Of a DNA stretch of 64,000 nt, positions 10,393 to 21,840 are shown in pieces. A program made the translations under genes and the position numbers. Source of the stretch: Elmis aenea (Eukaryota; Arthropoda; Insecta; Coleoptera; Elmidae); the NCBI GenBank assembly GCA_947652605.1, contig OX393576.1, forward strand, positions 16,766,575 to 16,830,574, written 5' to 3'. The notes beneath the pieces were generated by a model. It saw only the letters and a list, made by a program, of their open reading frames with translations, was not told where the DNA came from and made no database searches. Every line of letters starts with the position of its first letter. Within the stretch, counting starts at the first letter, position 1.

Positions 10393-11335
10393 CAGCCTCA
10401 TTCAAAAAGTCTGCAACAATTGAAAAAGTTTTTTATTATCGATTTCTCAGAAAAAAAGTTGATGCATGACCTAAAACTAATTTTATGATGGAAAAAATTC
10501 ATGGCAATATATTTTAACTATTTTAAAAATATTCGCAAAAGTAAAGTGCCCTTATTTAAAACTTACAAAATATCCATGGCAAAAAAATTGTTTATAAATC
10601 AAAAATATGACAATACGAAATTTGACGTTATAATTTCATTTTCGAATTTTATAGTAGTAAGTTTTTTATTATCGATTAATAGAAAAATTTTATTCTTGAA
10701 AAAAGTGCATGGTCTAAAACTTGTTTAAAGTTTAAAAAAGGTCGATAAAAGTTCATAGGTACTACACTAGCTTTCAGCTTAAGTAGTTTAAAGAAATATC
10801 AAGGGAAAACGATAATTTATTTAATGTTATTTTTAAATTGTAAACAACTTTTTTTAAACTTTAAATTTTTTTTTAAATAAGGGCACTTTACTCTTTCGAA
10901 TATTTCTAAAATCGTTAAAATCAAGTACCTATTTATGAATTTATATTAAACTTTTTTTAACTTAAAATTAATGCACCAACTTTTCTTGAGAATAAAATTA
11001 TTTGAGGAACGAATAATAACAAACTTTTCTATTTGTTGCAGACTTTTTGGATCTTAAAATTACTATAAAAATTGAAATTTTAACGACAAACTTCAACTTT
11101 GGTCGTAGTTTTAAATTATAAACACTTTCTCGATGATTTTTTTGTAACTCTTTAAATAAGGCTCTTGGAATATTTCTAAAGTCACTAAAATTCAGTATCG
11201 TATAAATTTTTATGAAAGTTTAACAACCTTAAAATTTGTTTTAGGTCATCTACCAATTTTTATCAAGAATAAAAGTTTCTGAGAAATTTTTAATAAAAAA
11301 CGTTTTCATCTGTTGATACTTTTTGAATAACGCTG
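10393..11335. mobile_element. TA-flanked foldback (CAGC..TCAAAAAGTCTGCAACA family) with a duplicated right arm
   Basis: The left end CAGCCTCATTCAAAAAGTCTGC and the right end GAATAACGCTG are inverted, with TA at 10391-10392 and 11336-11337. The arms contain GATTTCTCAGAA, ATGACCTAAAAC and AAAGTGCCCTTATTT blocks in mirrored order. The right arm occurs twice in a row: TTTGTTGCAGACTTTTTGG near 11032 closes the first copy and 11335 closes the second. It is non-coding. A second family member is at 44410-45180 and a fragment is at 32895-33440. Confidence 0.7.
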
Positions 11336-11623
11336 TATAGAAGAGATAATTTTGGGTGAATAATGAATAAATTAGTTGTAAAAAGGAAAAACAGTCAAGT
11401 TTCTAAAACAAATCAAAAAAAGAAAATTCGTGGTTTTTTTGATTTTTTAAATTTAAATCAATGATTTTTGAACAGACATATTTCTGAATGCGTTGTTTTT
11501 GTGAGTTTAAATACGATTCAGAAGTGTATTATTCACATCGTCGTTAATTAAGTGAGAAAGTAAATTTTTAAAATATTTAAGATGTGTTATCTGCTAACGA
11601 AGAAATGGGAGTCCCTCAACTAG

Positions 11624-12521
11624 TAGGGGAAGATGGTATATACTGGGACATGGTATATAGTGGGACAACAGAGATTTTGGCCATGTGTTACCCCGTACTT
11701 GAAGTTTGTTTACATCAAAATAGCGGTTAAGCAGTCCCATTATATCCTGTCTACAGTATGTGTCGTAAACAATGTCATAGTGACTTGCACATGTGAGGCA
11801 TGTTTGGTAACTGCGCATTGTTTTTTTGTGGTTATTCAGTTTATGTGCTAAAACTTTTTTATTTATTTAACAACAATTAGAAAATTTGGCGTAGGTGTAC
11901 CTTACAGTATATTAAATGTATGTACAATGTTAAAACTTAAAATAATCATACAACTTTTTCATTAAATCGTTGCTTTTAAAAATTGATCACATGGTGCATT
12001 GTGGGACAATGATGATAATTAGTTACATTTTCTGAAAAAGACTTCCGACTTTAGATTTTCTTTCTCTAAAAACAGAGATAAAGACTGTGTTGAAAAAGAA
12101 AATATTCTGGGTAGGTTAAGAATATTTTCTTCGGTGCGACTACGTTTGGGGCCACTGAAAAAACAAAGAAACATTTTCAATTTTAGTTTGATTTTTCAAA
12201 GTACAATGTCTCAATGCCCATGAAAAGTGAAAGTTTTTAAAATTAAAAATTAAAATTTTTAATTACTTATGCTTTATTTCATATATATTTTTTGCTGTCC
12301 CACAATGTACCACGGGGTGGTTTATGTGGGAACAAGTGGTGTATAGTGGGACAGTCCCTCTATTTGTGTACCTTTATTTTTTTTTAAATATTTTTTTGTA
12401 TATGCAATGATAAACTAAAGCAATATGAATATCTCATATCAATTTGAGGTATGCAAATTAAGCCGTTCAAAAGTTACGCAAAATTTAAAAAAAGTGTCCC
12501 AGTATATACCACCTTCCCCTA
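11624..12521. mobile_element. Inverted-repeat element with TACTGGGACA / TAGTGGGACA motifs
   Basis: The left end TAGGGGAAGATGGTATATAC and the inverted right end (GTATATACCACCTTCCCCTA) match over about 28 bases with one difference. TAG flanks both sides (11621-11623, 12522-12524). Subterminal GGGACA units occur at 11645, 11662, 12003, 12297 (reverse) and 12348. This is analogous in design to the element at 9329-10224 but different in sequence. No transposase frame is present. Confidence 0.7.
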
Positions 12522-13734
12522 TAGATTTTCGTAAAATGTCATTTTTGTAGGAATAATTAAAGTAATTATTTAATAAAAATACGTATATTTATAAGTAAAC
12601 ATATAAGTTTTGATCCCTATTATTTGAACCCCTTAATTATCTTTCAGTTAATCTTGAAACTTATTAAGCAGTACCTATATCAAGTTATTGACTGCCTAAA
12701 TCAGCTTCTAGAAAACGCGTCACCATTTTTTTTCTAGTTGTTTTACTAACGAGATCACATATAAAATTACTCAATAAAATAAGTTTTGTAAGAAAAATTT
12801 TAGTCATTTAGTTATCTTTCCCGACGTTTAAAACATCTTTTATTTAAAATTATTTGTTCATTCCACTCCATAACTTCATATGATTATAAGTTGATATATT
12901 CGTATTTGGGGCCTGCTTCCATATCCGCTACGTCCTTTTTGTTCAACTACTTTCATATTTCTCTTTTGTATTATCTTCCAGGCCGTTTCCACCTGCAATG
13001 GTCGCTCTTATGGACATTTGCGACATTTTATCAGGGCAATTCAAAATCCATTGCCCGTGTAGAGAGATACTGACAACGGATGATAGTTTTTTATATAAAG
13101 CTTTGTTCTTTCGTGTTTCACGTTTCGCTTTTCCGGGTTATGTTTTGAGTGTTTCGTGTCTAGAGTATTCGAACATTTGTTGAACGTTGAAGTATTAGTT
13201 AATAGGCTTATTTATGTAAAAAAAGTAACCTTCCTTTTATTTTCACGCTCGGTTTATATGCAGGTATTTGAAATGAGCATTTGTAAATAGATGAAGATTT
13301 ACTAAAAATAAACGAACCGATGAAAAGCACAACTCGACGAAGTTTTAATAGCAAAGTAAACAGAACCCGCAATAACGTGAATAATAAACGGTAGAACTTA
13401 GATTTCTTTATACCGTAATTTACCAACAAGAAAATCTTTTGGATGTATTAATTATTTTGTTGCGATAGGCGACAAGTAATAACATAATATTTTTTTTGCT
13501 TATTACAAACTGCTTTAATTTTTTAACATGTAGATACCTCGTTTGTACTATTTAAATATTAATATATCGTGTTCTACCGAAAGATTAATGTTTGTTTTTT
13601 AGACACTACCTACAGTTTTGGATTAAAAGAAAAAACAAATTCCATCGATTTCATAAAGTAATTAAGATTTTTAACAAACGATTACAGTTAAATAATACTA
13701 TATTTCATAACAAGATGTGTTAGAAGTTAGAAGC
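12522..13734. other. Non-coding stretch with one exon-like segment, not supported
   Basis: A polypyrimidine tract ending in CAG (about 12965-12981) precedes a less AT-rich stretch with two overlapping open frames to about 13180. Neither frame has a recognisable domain, and no donor site is convincing. The rest holds nothing recognisable. Confidence 0.3.
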
Positions 13735-13990
13735 ATATTACGCGCGAGAGGAACGTATCGCCACGGAGTCGCATAGCGGCGAGTGTGCGTAATTGCTTTA
13801 CAACTCGTGTTATGTAGCATTTTTTCTACGATCACATAATACATGCGATATTATCGGTTTTGGCTAATAGTAAACACACTTGTAGGTACGCTGTTAACTG
13901 TCAAGTTTGACTTGAGACTACTTTGATATTTCTAGAAAAGTGTGCTTTTTGCTTACCGTGCGTAAATTAAATACCCACTTACTATGCATG
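13735..13990 (-). repeat. Dispersed repeat sharing TTACGCACGGTAAGC with the 61.2-kb element
   Basis: Read on the minus strand, this block carries GTAAGTGGG, TTACGCACGGTAAGCAAAA, GCACACTT, a TGTGATCGTAGAAAAA block, GCTACATAA and AAAGCAATTACGCAC in the same order and spacing as bases 61308-61515. It is a second copy of the same repeat, inverted and about 47 kb away. No transposase frame or clear ends are seen, so the class is unknown. Confidence 0.6.
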
Positions 13991-14199
13991 ACAATGAAAA
14001 GCGAATTAGTTGCGACAACTTAAGCAAAAACATTCAGACTTCTTTGGGCTATATCTCGTGAACGGAATTAGATATTCGAATTTTGTTTTATCCGTTAAAT
14101 TCATTTCATAAGTTTACATCTATTGTTTAGGTAATAAGATTTTTGGCCACTTCGTTAATAACCTAAACCAGAGGTTTCAAACTCAAATGTATGGGGGCT

Positions 14200-15763
14200 T
14201 GTTACGTTAATATTGTCCTATTGGGAGTTAGGTCCCATGAGTAGTAGTTCCAGTTTATTTTAGTAGTTCCAGTGTCCAGTCTATTTCCACGGATGTCAAA
14301 TTATATTACTTCCGTTTTACGTCACTTCTGGTTCTTGCTTGGTCTATTCAAAGACACCTGTTGATTGTTGTGAAATAAAGATCCATGGAAATCTTAGTTT
14401 AATATCGGTGGGTGCCGACTTTTTAAGTCACGCCATAGTGCGAATTTGTTCCTGCCAATAAAACTATTGGATGATTTATTAACGCTAAGACAGGTAATCT
14501 TTTTCTTTGAACCACGTGAAAATTGGAGGTTATCATATATTTCTTTTCTTTTAGGTGTCTTTAAGCTTTGGTCTTAAGCTTAGTCTTACGTTTTGGTCTT
14601 AAGTTTGGTCTTGAGTTTGGTCTTAAGTTTGGTCTTGAGTTTGGTCTTAAGTTTGGTCTTGAGTTTGGTCTTAAGTTTGGTCTTAAGTTTTGGTTTTGAT
14701 ACGGACGTTTTGTCTGAGCTCCTGTTCAGCTGTCTTAGCCCCAGCTGTTAGCTTAAGTTTAAGCTTTGGGCTTACGCTTACTGTCAAGTGTTCCGTTCGA
14801 GGTTATCCGTTGATGTTCCGTTGATGTACTACCGCTAGTCTTGGAACTACGGACAGCATTTTTTCTCCTTCAGCGTGTCTTCGGCGGCTCAGCGAAAGCT
14901 AAGATTATATTATTTAAGCCCCGACTGTCAGCTACGTCCTTATTGTTTGTTTACTTCTAAATCACTATATTTCTGTAACTATTGTAGAGCCTTCAGCTCG
15001 TTACCACTGTTAGTTCACTGTTTTTTCCTCGGCGTTATGTAGTAACGTTTAATTAGTAACTTTGTATTTTTGCTAGTGCTACTTAGTAACATTTAAATTA
15101 ATTTGTTATTATCCTACGTTCTCAACAACCTTTGAGTGGCTTTGTTGTCACCACATTTTTATTTGTACCTTACGATTAATAAGTTAGGAACCGTACTCCG
15201 TTTGCAAGGTATTTTTGGTTATGTTACCGTTCGGTGATTATAGCGCCGCAAGTTTTAATAGGTAGGACAGCTCTTCCACTTAAGCGGATTGTATTAACTT
15301 CATTAAAACCGCATTATTATTCTTTTATGTATATATTTGTGTATTTTAAATAGGTACTTGCAAACATCGGAACAGAACCAACCTTATTTCGTAGCATGTA
15401 CTTTCTTTTCGTTTAATTTCAAGGAATGTTTTTATTAAAGTGGCCTTTCAAGTCTGTTGAGACAAGGAGCATATTATCGTCAAGTGTATTCTATGTTTAT
15501 TTGTTATTTCCAACATTTATTTTTTATTTATTATTAAAGGTATACATCCATTCATATCTACGAATTCTTTTATTTCATTTCCTAGGTTTTTTCGCTATTT
15601 GAAACCTTATAGAATAAATAGTGTGGCGCCCTTATTGATATCTACAAGTTTCTTTCTAATTCGGACCTACCCCTTCTCGTCTGATCTAGCCGCGAGTCCG
15701 AACTACCCCTTCTTGTTGCAAGAATAGTGGTTTTCTTAGAAAAGGGCCGATATTCGTGTAACA
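14200..15763 (+). mobile_element. Solo LTR candidate, 1564 bp, with 4-bp target duplication
   Basis: The segment begins TGTTACG and ends CGTGTAACA, giving TG...CA ends with a six-base inverted TGTTAC/GTAACA. It is flanked by GGCT on both sides (14196-14199, 15764-15767), the 4-bp duplication usual for Gypsy-type integrases. AATAAA-like signals lie near 14369 and 15611. No gag or pol frame and no second LTR are seen, so recombination to a solo LTR is the simplest reading. The short duplication leaves some chance of coincidence. Confidence 0.55.
14562..14692 (+). repeat. 12-bp minisatellite GTTTGGTCTTAA / GTTTGGTCTTGA
   Basis: About ten near-perfect tandem copies of a 12-base unit are present. 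TTAA and TTGA variants alternate, giving a 24-base higher-order period over part of the array. It lies inside the LTR candidate. Confidence 0.9.
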
Positions 15764-15767
15764 GGCT

Positions 15768-16156
15768 ACATAATACTTATCCTAGATGCACACTTAAATT
15801 TTCGGAATTTTTCGCTTCTATTCGCTTGTCTTTTGAGCAGGCTTAGACTTTTTTTCTGCAGAGAGTCAGATGAAAATTAATTAGTTGACGCGAGCCGGAA
15901 TTAATTTAGATATGAGGGGAAAGAAAAGTCATACATAGGTATTAGATGCCGGTTTACAGGTTTTCCAGAATGGCCGGATTGGATATTGGCCAGCATTAGC
16001 CCACCCCTACTTTTAAGCTTTTAAAGTTTATTAAAGTTGTTCTATTGCGTAGTTCAAACGCCATTAATTTACTTGACAAATGACAGCGCAAATCGTTTAA
16101 TAATTCAATTGGGCCGCCTTGAATTTGTAATTACAACTTGGCAGGCCGCCCGAAAT
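15768..16156. other. Non-coding stretch, nothing recognised
   Basis: No open frame or repeat ends are identified between the LTR candidate and the next foldback. Confidence 0.4.
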
Positions 16157-17048
16157 ACACAGGGTGATTAAGTGTGGCTGTCGCACCCCTATAACTTTGT
16201 TATTTTAAGATGACACCCCAATAAATCTTAAATTTTTGTAAACCGTGGAAAATTCTCTATCGAATGACGTTCGAATGTTTTTTTCTACGATGAATAGTCA
16301 GACTGGCGACAGTCAACTTTTTGTTTTTTGAAATACTTTTTGTTATTAATTTTGATAGAGGATTCAATTCTTAATCCGATAGAGCATTAAAAAAATTAGC
16401 ATACATGGGAACATTTTTATGAAAAATTAGTTTAAAAGTTGTTTATTATTTTTCACAAAATCGTTGTATTTGACAAAACAAAACACGATCGCTGTAGTTG
16501 ACAGTTTATAACTTGCGTCAATGTGTTTTATTATTTATTGACTAAAAACCATTATTTTGTCAGTATTAAATTGAAAATGGGCTTTCTGTCAATTTGCTTC
16601 TGTTAGTGTGTGTCATTTTAATGCTCTAAAAATCATAATTTTTCGTCGAAAAATAATAAAACACAATTACACAAGTTATAAAACGTCAAGTACTACAGCG
16701 ATCGTGTTTTGTTTGGTCAAATACAATGATTTTGTGAAAAATAGTAAATAACTTTTAAAGTCATTTTTCTCAAAAAGTTTCCTATGTATGCTTTTTTTAA
16801 AATGCACTATTGGATTTAGAATCTAATCTCTATTAGAATTAATAAATAAAAGTATACCATGTAATCAATGTAAAATTTAAAAAAAAATTACTGCCGCCAG
16901 GCTGACATATTTCATCGTAAAAAAATCATTTCAACTATTAATCGATAGAGAATTTTACACGAAATACAAAAATTAAGGTTTATGGGGGTTTGCTCTTAAA
17001 ATAACAAAGTTATAGGGTTGCGACAATCAAACTGACTCACACTGTATA
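16157..17048. mobile_element. TA-flanked foldback element, about 400-base arms
   Basis: The left end (ACAGGGTGATTAAGTGTGGC) and the right end (GACTCACACTGTA) are inverted. The arms mirror each other through CCCTATAACTTTGTTATTTTAAGA, AATTCTCTATCGA, ACGATGAA and the ACGATCGCTGTAG block to a centre near 16600. Long arms, TA flanks and absence of coding sequence place it with the window's Tc1/mariner-like non-autonomous palindromes. Confidence 0.75.
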
Positions 17049-17814
17049 CAAGGGCCGCGTGTTTGCGATCCCTGACCGAGATATTATGCCCTATAGTGCG
17101 ATATTTTATAGAAATAACATATATTTTTGTGTTTTTAAAGTCTGATTTTCATTGTATTCGCCGTAAAGTTCGTCAACAGAAAGCAAATTCACTCAATAAA
17201 ACGCCCAAAACATTTTTGCACACTACAACGTATTTCTTGCGCATAAGTCCAGCTTTAAATCGACCCATCGCAAATTATCGTACACCCACCAGAATTTTAA
17301 AGTTACCTCTTATCATGATAACAACTTTAACTTTAAAAAAATGAAGCTGAGGTGAGTATTGATACACCTCTACCAAAGGTGTGTGTCTGTGGTCTACTAT
17401 AAATCTAATCCAAACAAAGAACGCGACACACCACAATAACCTTACGATATTTATTGGAACCGATGGTCACCGCATGAAATATGATATACCTACCTATTTT
17501 ACATAAAGTCAGACACTTGTTAAATAATTTATTGCTAATATAATTTCACTGCAATGTTTATTGTACACACACAGTAGCATTATAATCAGTGGCCGTGTAT
17601 TAATTCCTCATAAATATGTTCGGTAAATATTGCCCACCTTTTATTATTTTGTTCTTTTACAACTAAGCTGTGACTTCAACTGTCTTGTAATTATTACAGT
17701 GCTGTAATTATACTGTTGATTTTTGTACAAAATTGAGAGGATGCACAATTTTAATGGTACAAGTATTAATTTCGAACTATTATTTTAACATTATACACGG
17801 ATATACGATAGTAT
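17049..17814. other. Non-coding stretch, nothing recognised
   Basis: A 93-codon open frame at 17063-17344 has no domain, signal peptide or codon pattern suggesting a gene. No repeat structure is recognised. Confidence 0.4.
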
Positions 17815-17895
17815 ACTCCTCCCATTCGTCGGGTCAGGAACCGAGGCACGAATAGAGAAAATGACGAGAAGCGAAGCATAGCCTTTATTAATCTT
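17815..17895 (-). repeat. Dispersed repeat, TGCTTCGCTTCTCG family
   Basis: On the minus strand this reads CAAGATTAATAAAGGCTATG, then CTTCGCTTCTCG and a block ending in CGACGAATGGG. The same order occurs at 36660-36775 on the plus strand. These are two diverged copies of one short repeat of unknown class. Confidence 0.5.
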
Positions 17896-17942
17896 GCAAA
17901 TGCATTTACGTTCAAGAAAAATTACATGTTAGTAACGTACTA

Positions 17943-19658
17943 TAGAGGGTGACAATAATCTACATAATATGTTGCATGGGTAACTTTGTTATTATGTATA
18001 AGAGTTACATAATTTGGAAAAATTAAAAACGGGCGATTTTTTTAATGGTAAATAATTCCATAGCCACCTATATTCAAATCAAAATCCTACGTAATTTCTT
18101 TATGATTTAATCTGAGAGGCCATCGCAAAAAAAACAAAGATTACATAAATAAGCTAGCTGTACTTAATTAAACACAAAAAAATTGAAAACCTAAATAATT
18201 TAAGATATTTTTTACATTTCATAATATTTTATGATTGATCACTTTACTATTAAATCTAAATTATAACATTTGTAGATGGTGTAGCCAACCCTCTCTCTAT
18301 GGGCAAAACAAATTTGAGATCTGTACGTTATATCTAATAATATATTCCTGGGCACATTCCTTTTTATTTGATGAATTGTCCTTAAAACAGCTAATTTTAA
18401 TGTAAAAAATATATTAAATTATTTACGTATTCAATTTCTTATATTTAAGTTAGTACAGCAAGTTTCATTATGTAATCTGTTGTTTTTTTTTGCAATGGCC
18501 ACTTCGATTAAACTTAAAAATGCAATAATAGTGCTACAACTTGCTTATTTTTAAAGATAAACCTAACAACCCATACATCAATAGCCGCGTATTCACTTTG
18601 CGAGGCTGCCTCGCAGCGTGTGTACGTGCCTCGCGGTAAGCGGAGCGCGCTCACTGCCCCCGCGAGGCAGGCTCGATCCGAGCCACGGATCGTTTTTCTG
18701 TAATCCTCAAAGGTGCCTCGATATATGTACATGCCTCGACTAGTCTGGACGTGCTAAAAACGGTTACGTCGAGCACTCGTGTTAATGTTGCATTTTTTAT
18801 GAATGATATTGACAACTTTCCATAAAACGATAACTTAAATTGTTCACTATTGTACATGTTTAATTTGATTTCAAATGGCACTCACTTAAAAAGACCTTCT
18901 GTCCTCTTATTTATGATGTCTATGAAGATTTATTACTTTTTTACTCCTTTCTGCAAATATTCCTATTTTCGTGTGACAATTAAGGGTTCATTATTGAAAG
19001 ACATGTCTCTAAATTAAAGAATTTCCACTTTCAAACCGTTTGCGATATAATTCTTTAACCCACCAACGTTTCCGTTTTCGTGGGTTTTCCTTTAATAAAT
19101 GATAAATAACAATAAAACTTGCTGCTGCCGTACGAACGTTTTCTGCCATTGCCTCGATAGTACAAATTTTGGCTCGATGTATTTTAAATCTTGGGCTGAC
19201 TCCGCTCGCGCGGCAGCCTCGCACTCACATCCCAGCCACGGCTCGCGAGGCCGCCTCGCGAGGCCGCCTCGCAAAGTGATTACGCGGCTAATGAAACGAG
19301 AAAAAAAATCATAGCCAACATGGTTGCCTTTAAAAAAAAAAGTCAAGTTTGGCTTATATCTCAAAATTCAAGTGTGCTATAACTTTTTAAATATTTTTTC
19401 TTATTCTAAGTAAAAACATCTACAGGAATCATTTCACATTTTGATTTTAATGTAGGTGGCTATGAAAATATTTACCATTGAAATAATTGCCTGTTTTTAG
19501 TTTTTTCAAAATATTTAAAAAAGTTGAAGTTGTAGGTCAAATGTTAAAATGGCTTTAAATTTTTCTTGAAACTGCTCAATTTTGCTAATTTAACCGACTG
19601 TGTAACTCTAATAATAACAAAGTTACCCATGCAACACATAGATTATTGTCACTCTGCA
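17943..19658. mobile_element. Foldback element of the GAGGGTGACAATAATC family
   Basis: The left end (GAGGGTGACAATAATCTA) and the right end (GATTATTGTCACTCTG) are inverted. The arms share TTGCATGGGTAACTTTGTTATTAT, ATGGTAAATA and CATAGCCACCTA blocks in mirrored order (about 17943-18095 and 19420-19658). The centre is occupied by a Harbinger-like MITE (18593-19289). No coding sequence is present. Related right-end sequence is at 8100-8200. Confidence 0.72.
18593..19289. mobile_element. Harbinger-like MITE with AGCCGCGTA ends and 3-bp duplication
   Basis: The termini AGCCGCGTATTCACTTTGCG and (inverted) AGCCGCGTAATCACTTTGCG match over about 33 bases. AAT flanks both sides (18590-18592 and 19290-19292). 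A 3-bp duplication and AGCC-type ends suit the PIF/Harbinger group. The ends carry repeated GCGAGGC(T/C)GCCTCGC palindromes and are GC-rich compared with the AT-rich centre. No transposase. A shorter element with the same terminal string lies at 29042-29366. Confidence 0.75.
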
Positions 19659-20571
19659 TATCACTATTTTATTTATGTGTACAATACCTATATCATTTTT
19701 ATCTGTTGGTTTTTCAGTTAAAAAAATGAAACTTTCTGCTCGATATACTTATAAACACCGTTAAATAAGTACATATATTCTCAGAACTACATAATAAAAA
19801 TAACATAGTTGCAAATGACTTGTTCCGCGCTGTGTGAATGTAAGTTTTTCTTTTAATTAACGTAGTTTTCACTATAAAACAATCCAAGTGATTTTATCAC
19901 GTTCTATATAAAGATCTTAGAAGTTTCTCTAAATAAATACCGCATTTCTCGGGTAAATTACAGTAACCTAATTGAATTTAAATTCAAAATTTGAGTTAGA
20001 TTGTCTGAAATCAGAGATAGGCAGTCAAGGAAAGTGTTACAAAATCCAATCTCGTTTCTGGCACGACAATCGTAGCAATAGAAATTCATGCAATTTCCCA
20101 GCGCAAAACTAATTTCCATACTAATCTCCTATAAATCTTGTCTTCCGATTCAATTTCTTACACCAAAAAGTTTCAGCGGAGGGGTGATTTACTCCCGGAT
20201 TGCTTTTAAAATTAACCCTGCGCCGTTTTGCACTTTAATAACGCGTTGGCCGTGAGATTGATTTACGAATTTCTTAATTTGGTATACATTGTAAAAATTT
20301 CGCTTTTTCGGTTTAAGATAAGTAAATATGATTTTAATTCTTATTAAGACTAGAACGTAGATACATACAGTTTCTAAAAAACGATATTTAACCATTTCAA
20401 TAATATTATTTTGTAAATTCTAAGCCAAGTACGAGTAGGTACAGTCTTTGTAAAATGTCCGGCAAGAGTCAAATTATCTCCGATATTAATGAAGATAAAG
20501 CTTTGAATGAGGCAGCGTTTAAAAGGTCTTTATCGAAGATATCTTCAAAGGATTTTAAAAGTTTTTAGCGT
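19659..20571. other. AT-rich non-coding stretch
   Basis: Nothing recognisable in either strand; only short open frames. Confidence 0.4.
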
Positions 20572-20824
20572 ATACAGCGTGTTTAAAACTGACACCAACC
20601 TTTAATTTTCAAATGGAATGAATATATCCAGTACACAATTTTGGGTTAACTATTTTAAGCTAAATAAATATACACGGTGTCCCAATTATACACTGCCAAA
20701 ATGTTGGTGCATATTCCTGAGTGAAAATGATGACCATTTGTCAAATATTTTGTTATCCGAAAATGCTTCCTTTCAAGGTTAGAGGCCTCCAAAGTTGCAA
20801 AAAAAAATATCAAAAAATCGATTA

Positions 20825-21320
20825 CGTCCTAGCCGTTGAAGCTCGAGCTATCATACTTGGCCGAAATGTTTAGGTGTTTCCCATTGACTTTGTGGGATAA
20901 TTAGAAGGAAAACACGTAATTGGAAGTATGATTTATAGTCAGGTCATCCGCTTGCCAGGCGAACAAGCTTTAAGTCAAGCATGACATTAGCCAACTAAGT
21001 TTAGTAAAACAATATTTGAGGTGTATAAACAGAGTTTGTCGATGCATCTTTAGCGCAAATTTTCTCGAAAACGTCTACGTTTACAGCAAAAAACAAAGAG
21101 GGACGATTTTTTTTCTCTTAAGTCGTACTTTCTTATGGACGAATGACATTTTCAATTTTATTCCAGAGAAAAAAAAATCTGAAGATGGTAAGCGGATGAC
21201 CGGACTATAAATCATACTTCCAATTACGTGTTTTCCTTCTAATTATCCCACAAAGTCAATGGGAAACACCTAAACATTCCGGCCTAGTTTGATAGCTCTA
21301 GCTTAAACGGCTAGGTCCTA
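20825..21320. mobile_element. Palindromic pair, about 133-base arms
   Basis: Bases 20825-20957 and 21187-21320 are inverted copies (GTCCTAGCCGTT, GGTGTTTCCCATTGACTTTG, ATAGTC.GGTCATCCGCTT), separated by about 230 unrelated bases. A CGGTGTCCCAATTATA-type terminus lies outside the left arm at about 20675 and a TACAGCGTG terminus at about 20571, but no matching right termini follow. It is probably the inner part of a truncated foldback. Confidence 0.6.
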
Positions 21321-21449
21321 CATATTTACGTTTTTAAAAGTAAAAACGATGTTTACATCATATACATAATTTTAAATAGCATTATAAAAATATGAATGAA
21401 AATTTGGCCGACAATTATTACATTTTTTTTTATAAACAACAACTTTTTG

Positions 21450-21840
21450 CAGTGGCGGATTTATAGGGGTGCTTATGATGCTGGAGCATCAGGCCCCCGA
21501 TCATTGGGGGGCCCCAAAATCTTACTCATTATTTTATAGAATTCTTTTCTTTTCTTTTTTTTATGAGCTTCAGTTGCTTTTTTTTTTTTTTTTTTTTTTT
21601 TTAATAAAAATACTGTCATTTATGCACTTTCAAATTATTTTATTTTGCCTTTCATCTAATATCGACCAAGTAGAAAAGGAAAAGTTTGCGAACTATTAGA
21701 AAAAAGGTTTAAATTTCTAATGGATGTAGGAGGCACAGCAATTTCAAATATAGATGAAGAAAGTATTAAATACGTCTCAGATCAATATAGTGTTGACATA
21801 GGAGACGGATTAAAAAACGAATGTCACTAGGAAATAGTTT
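21450..21840 (+). mobile_element. 5' end of a hAT element with a possible transposase relic
   Basis: CAGTGGCGGATTTATAGGGG at 21450 is a hAT-type terminus. Downstream, a T-rich run is followed at about 21741-21830 by an open frame reading AISNIDEESIKYVSDQYSVD, then TAG. That resembles the acidic helix region seen in zinc-finger/hAT transposases, but the match is short. No right terminus is found, so it is truncated. Confidence 0.4.

Noticed and set aside
12891..13183. Possible exon after a polypyrimidine-CAG
   Set aside because: Two overlapping frames are open, neither has a recognisable motif, and no convincing donor follows.
14168..14199. hAT start CAGAGGTTTCAAACTC just before the LTR
   Set aside because: No right terminus or duplication could be found, so it is left as an unpaired string.
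18514..19364. Several overlapping open frames on both strands
   Set aside because: They are produced by the GCGAGGC palindromes of the Harbinger-like MITE.
21571..21602. Long T run as a polyadenylated retrocopy tail
   Set aside because: No matching reverse-strand retrocopy body or flanking duplication is seen; it is a simple homopolymer.
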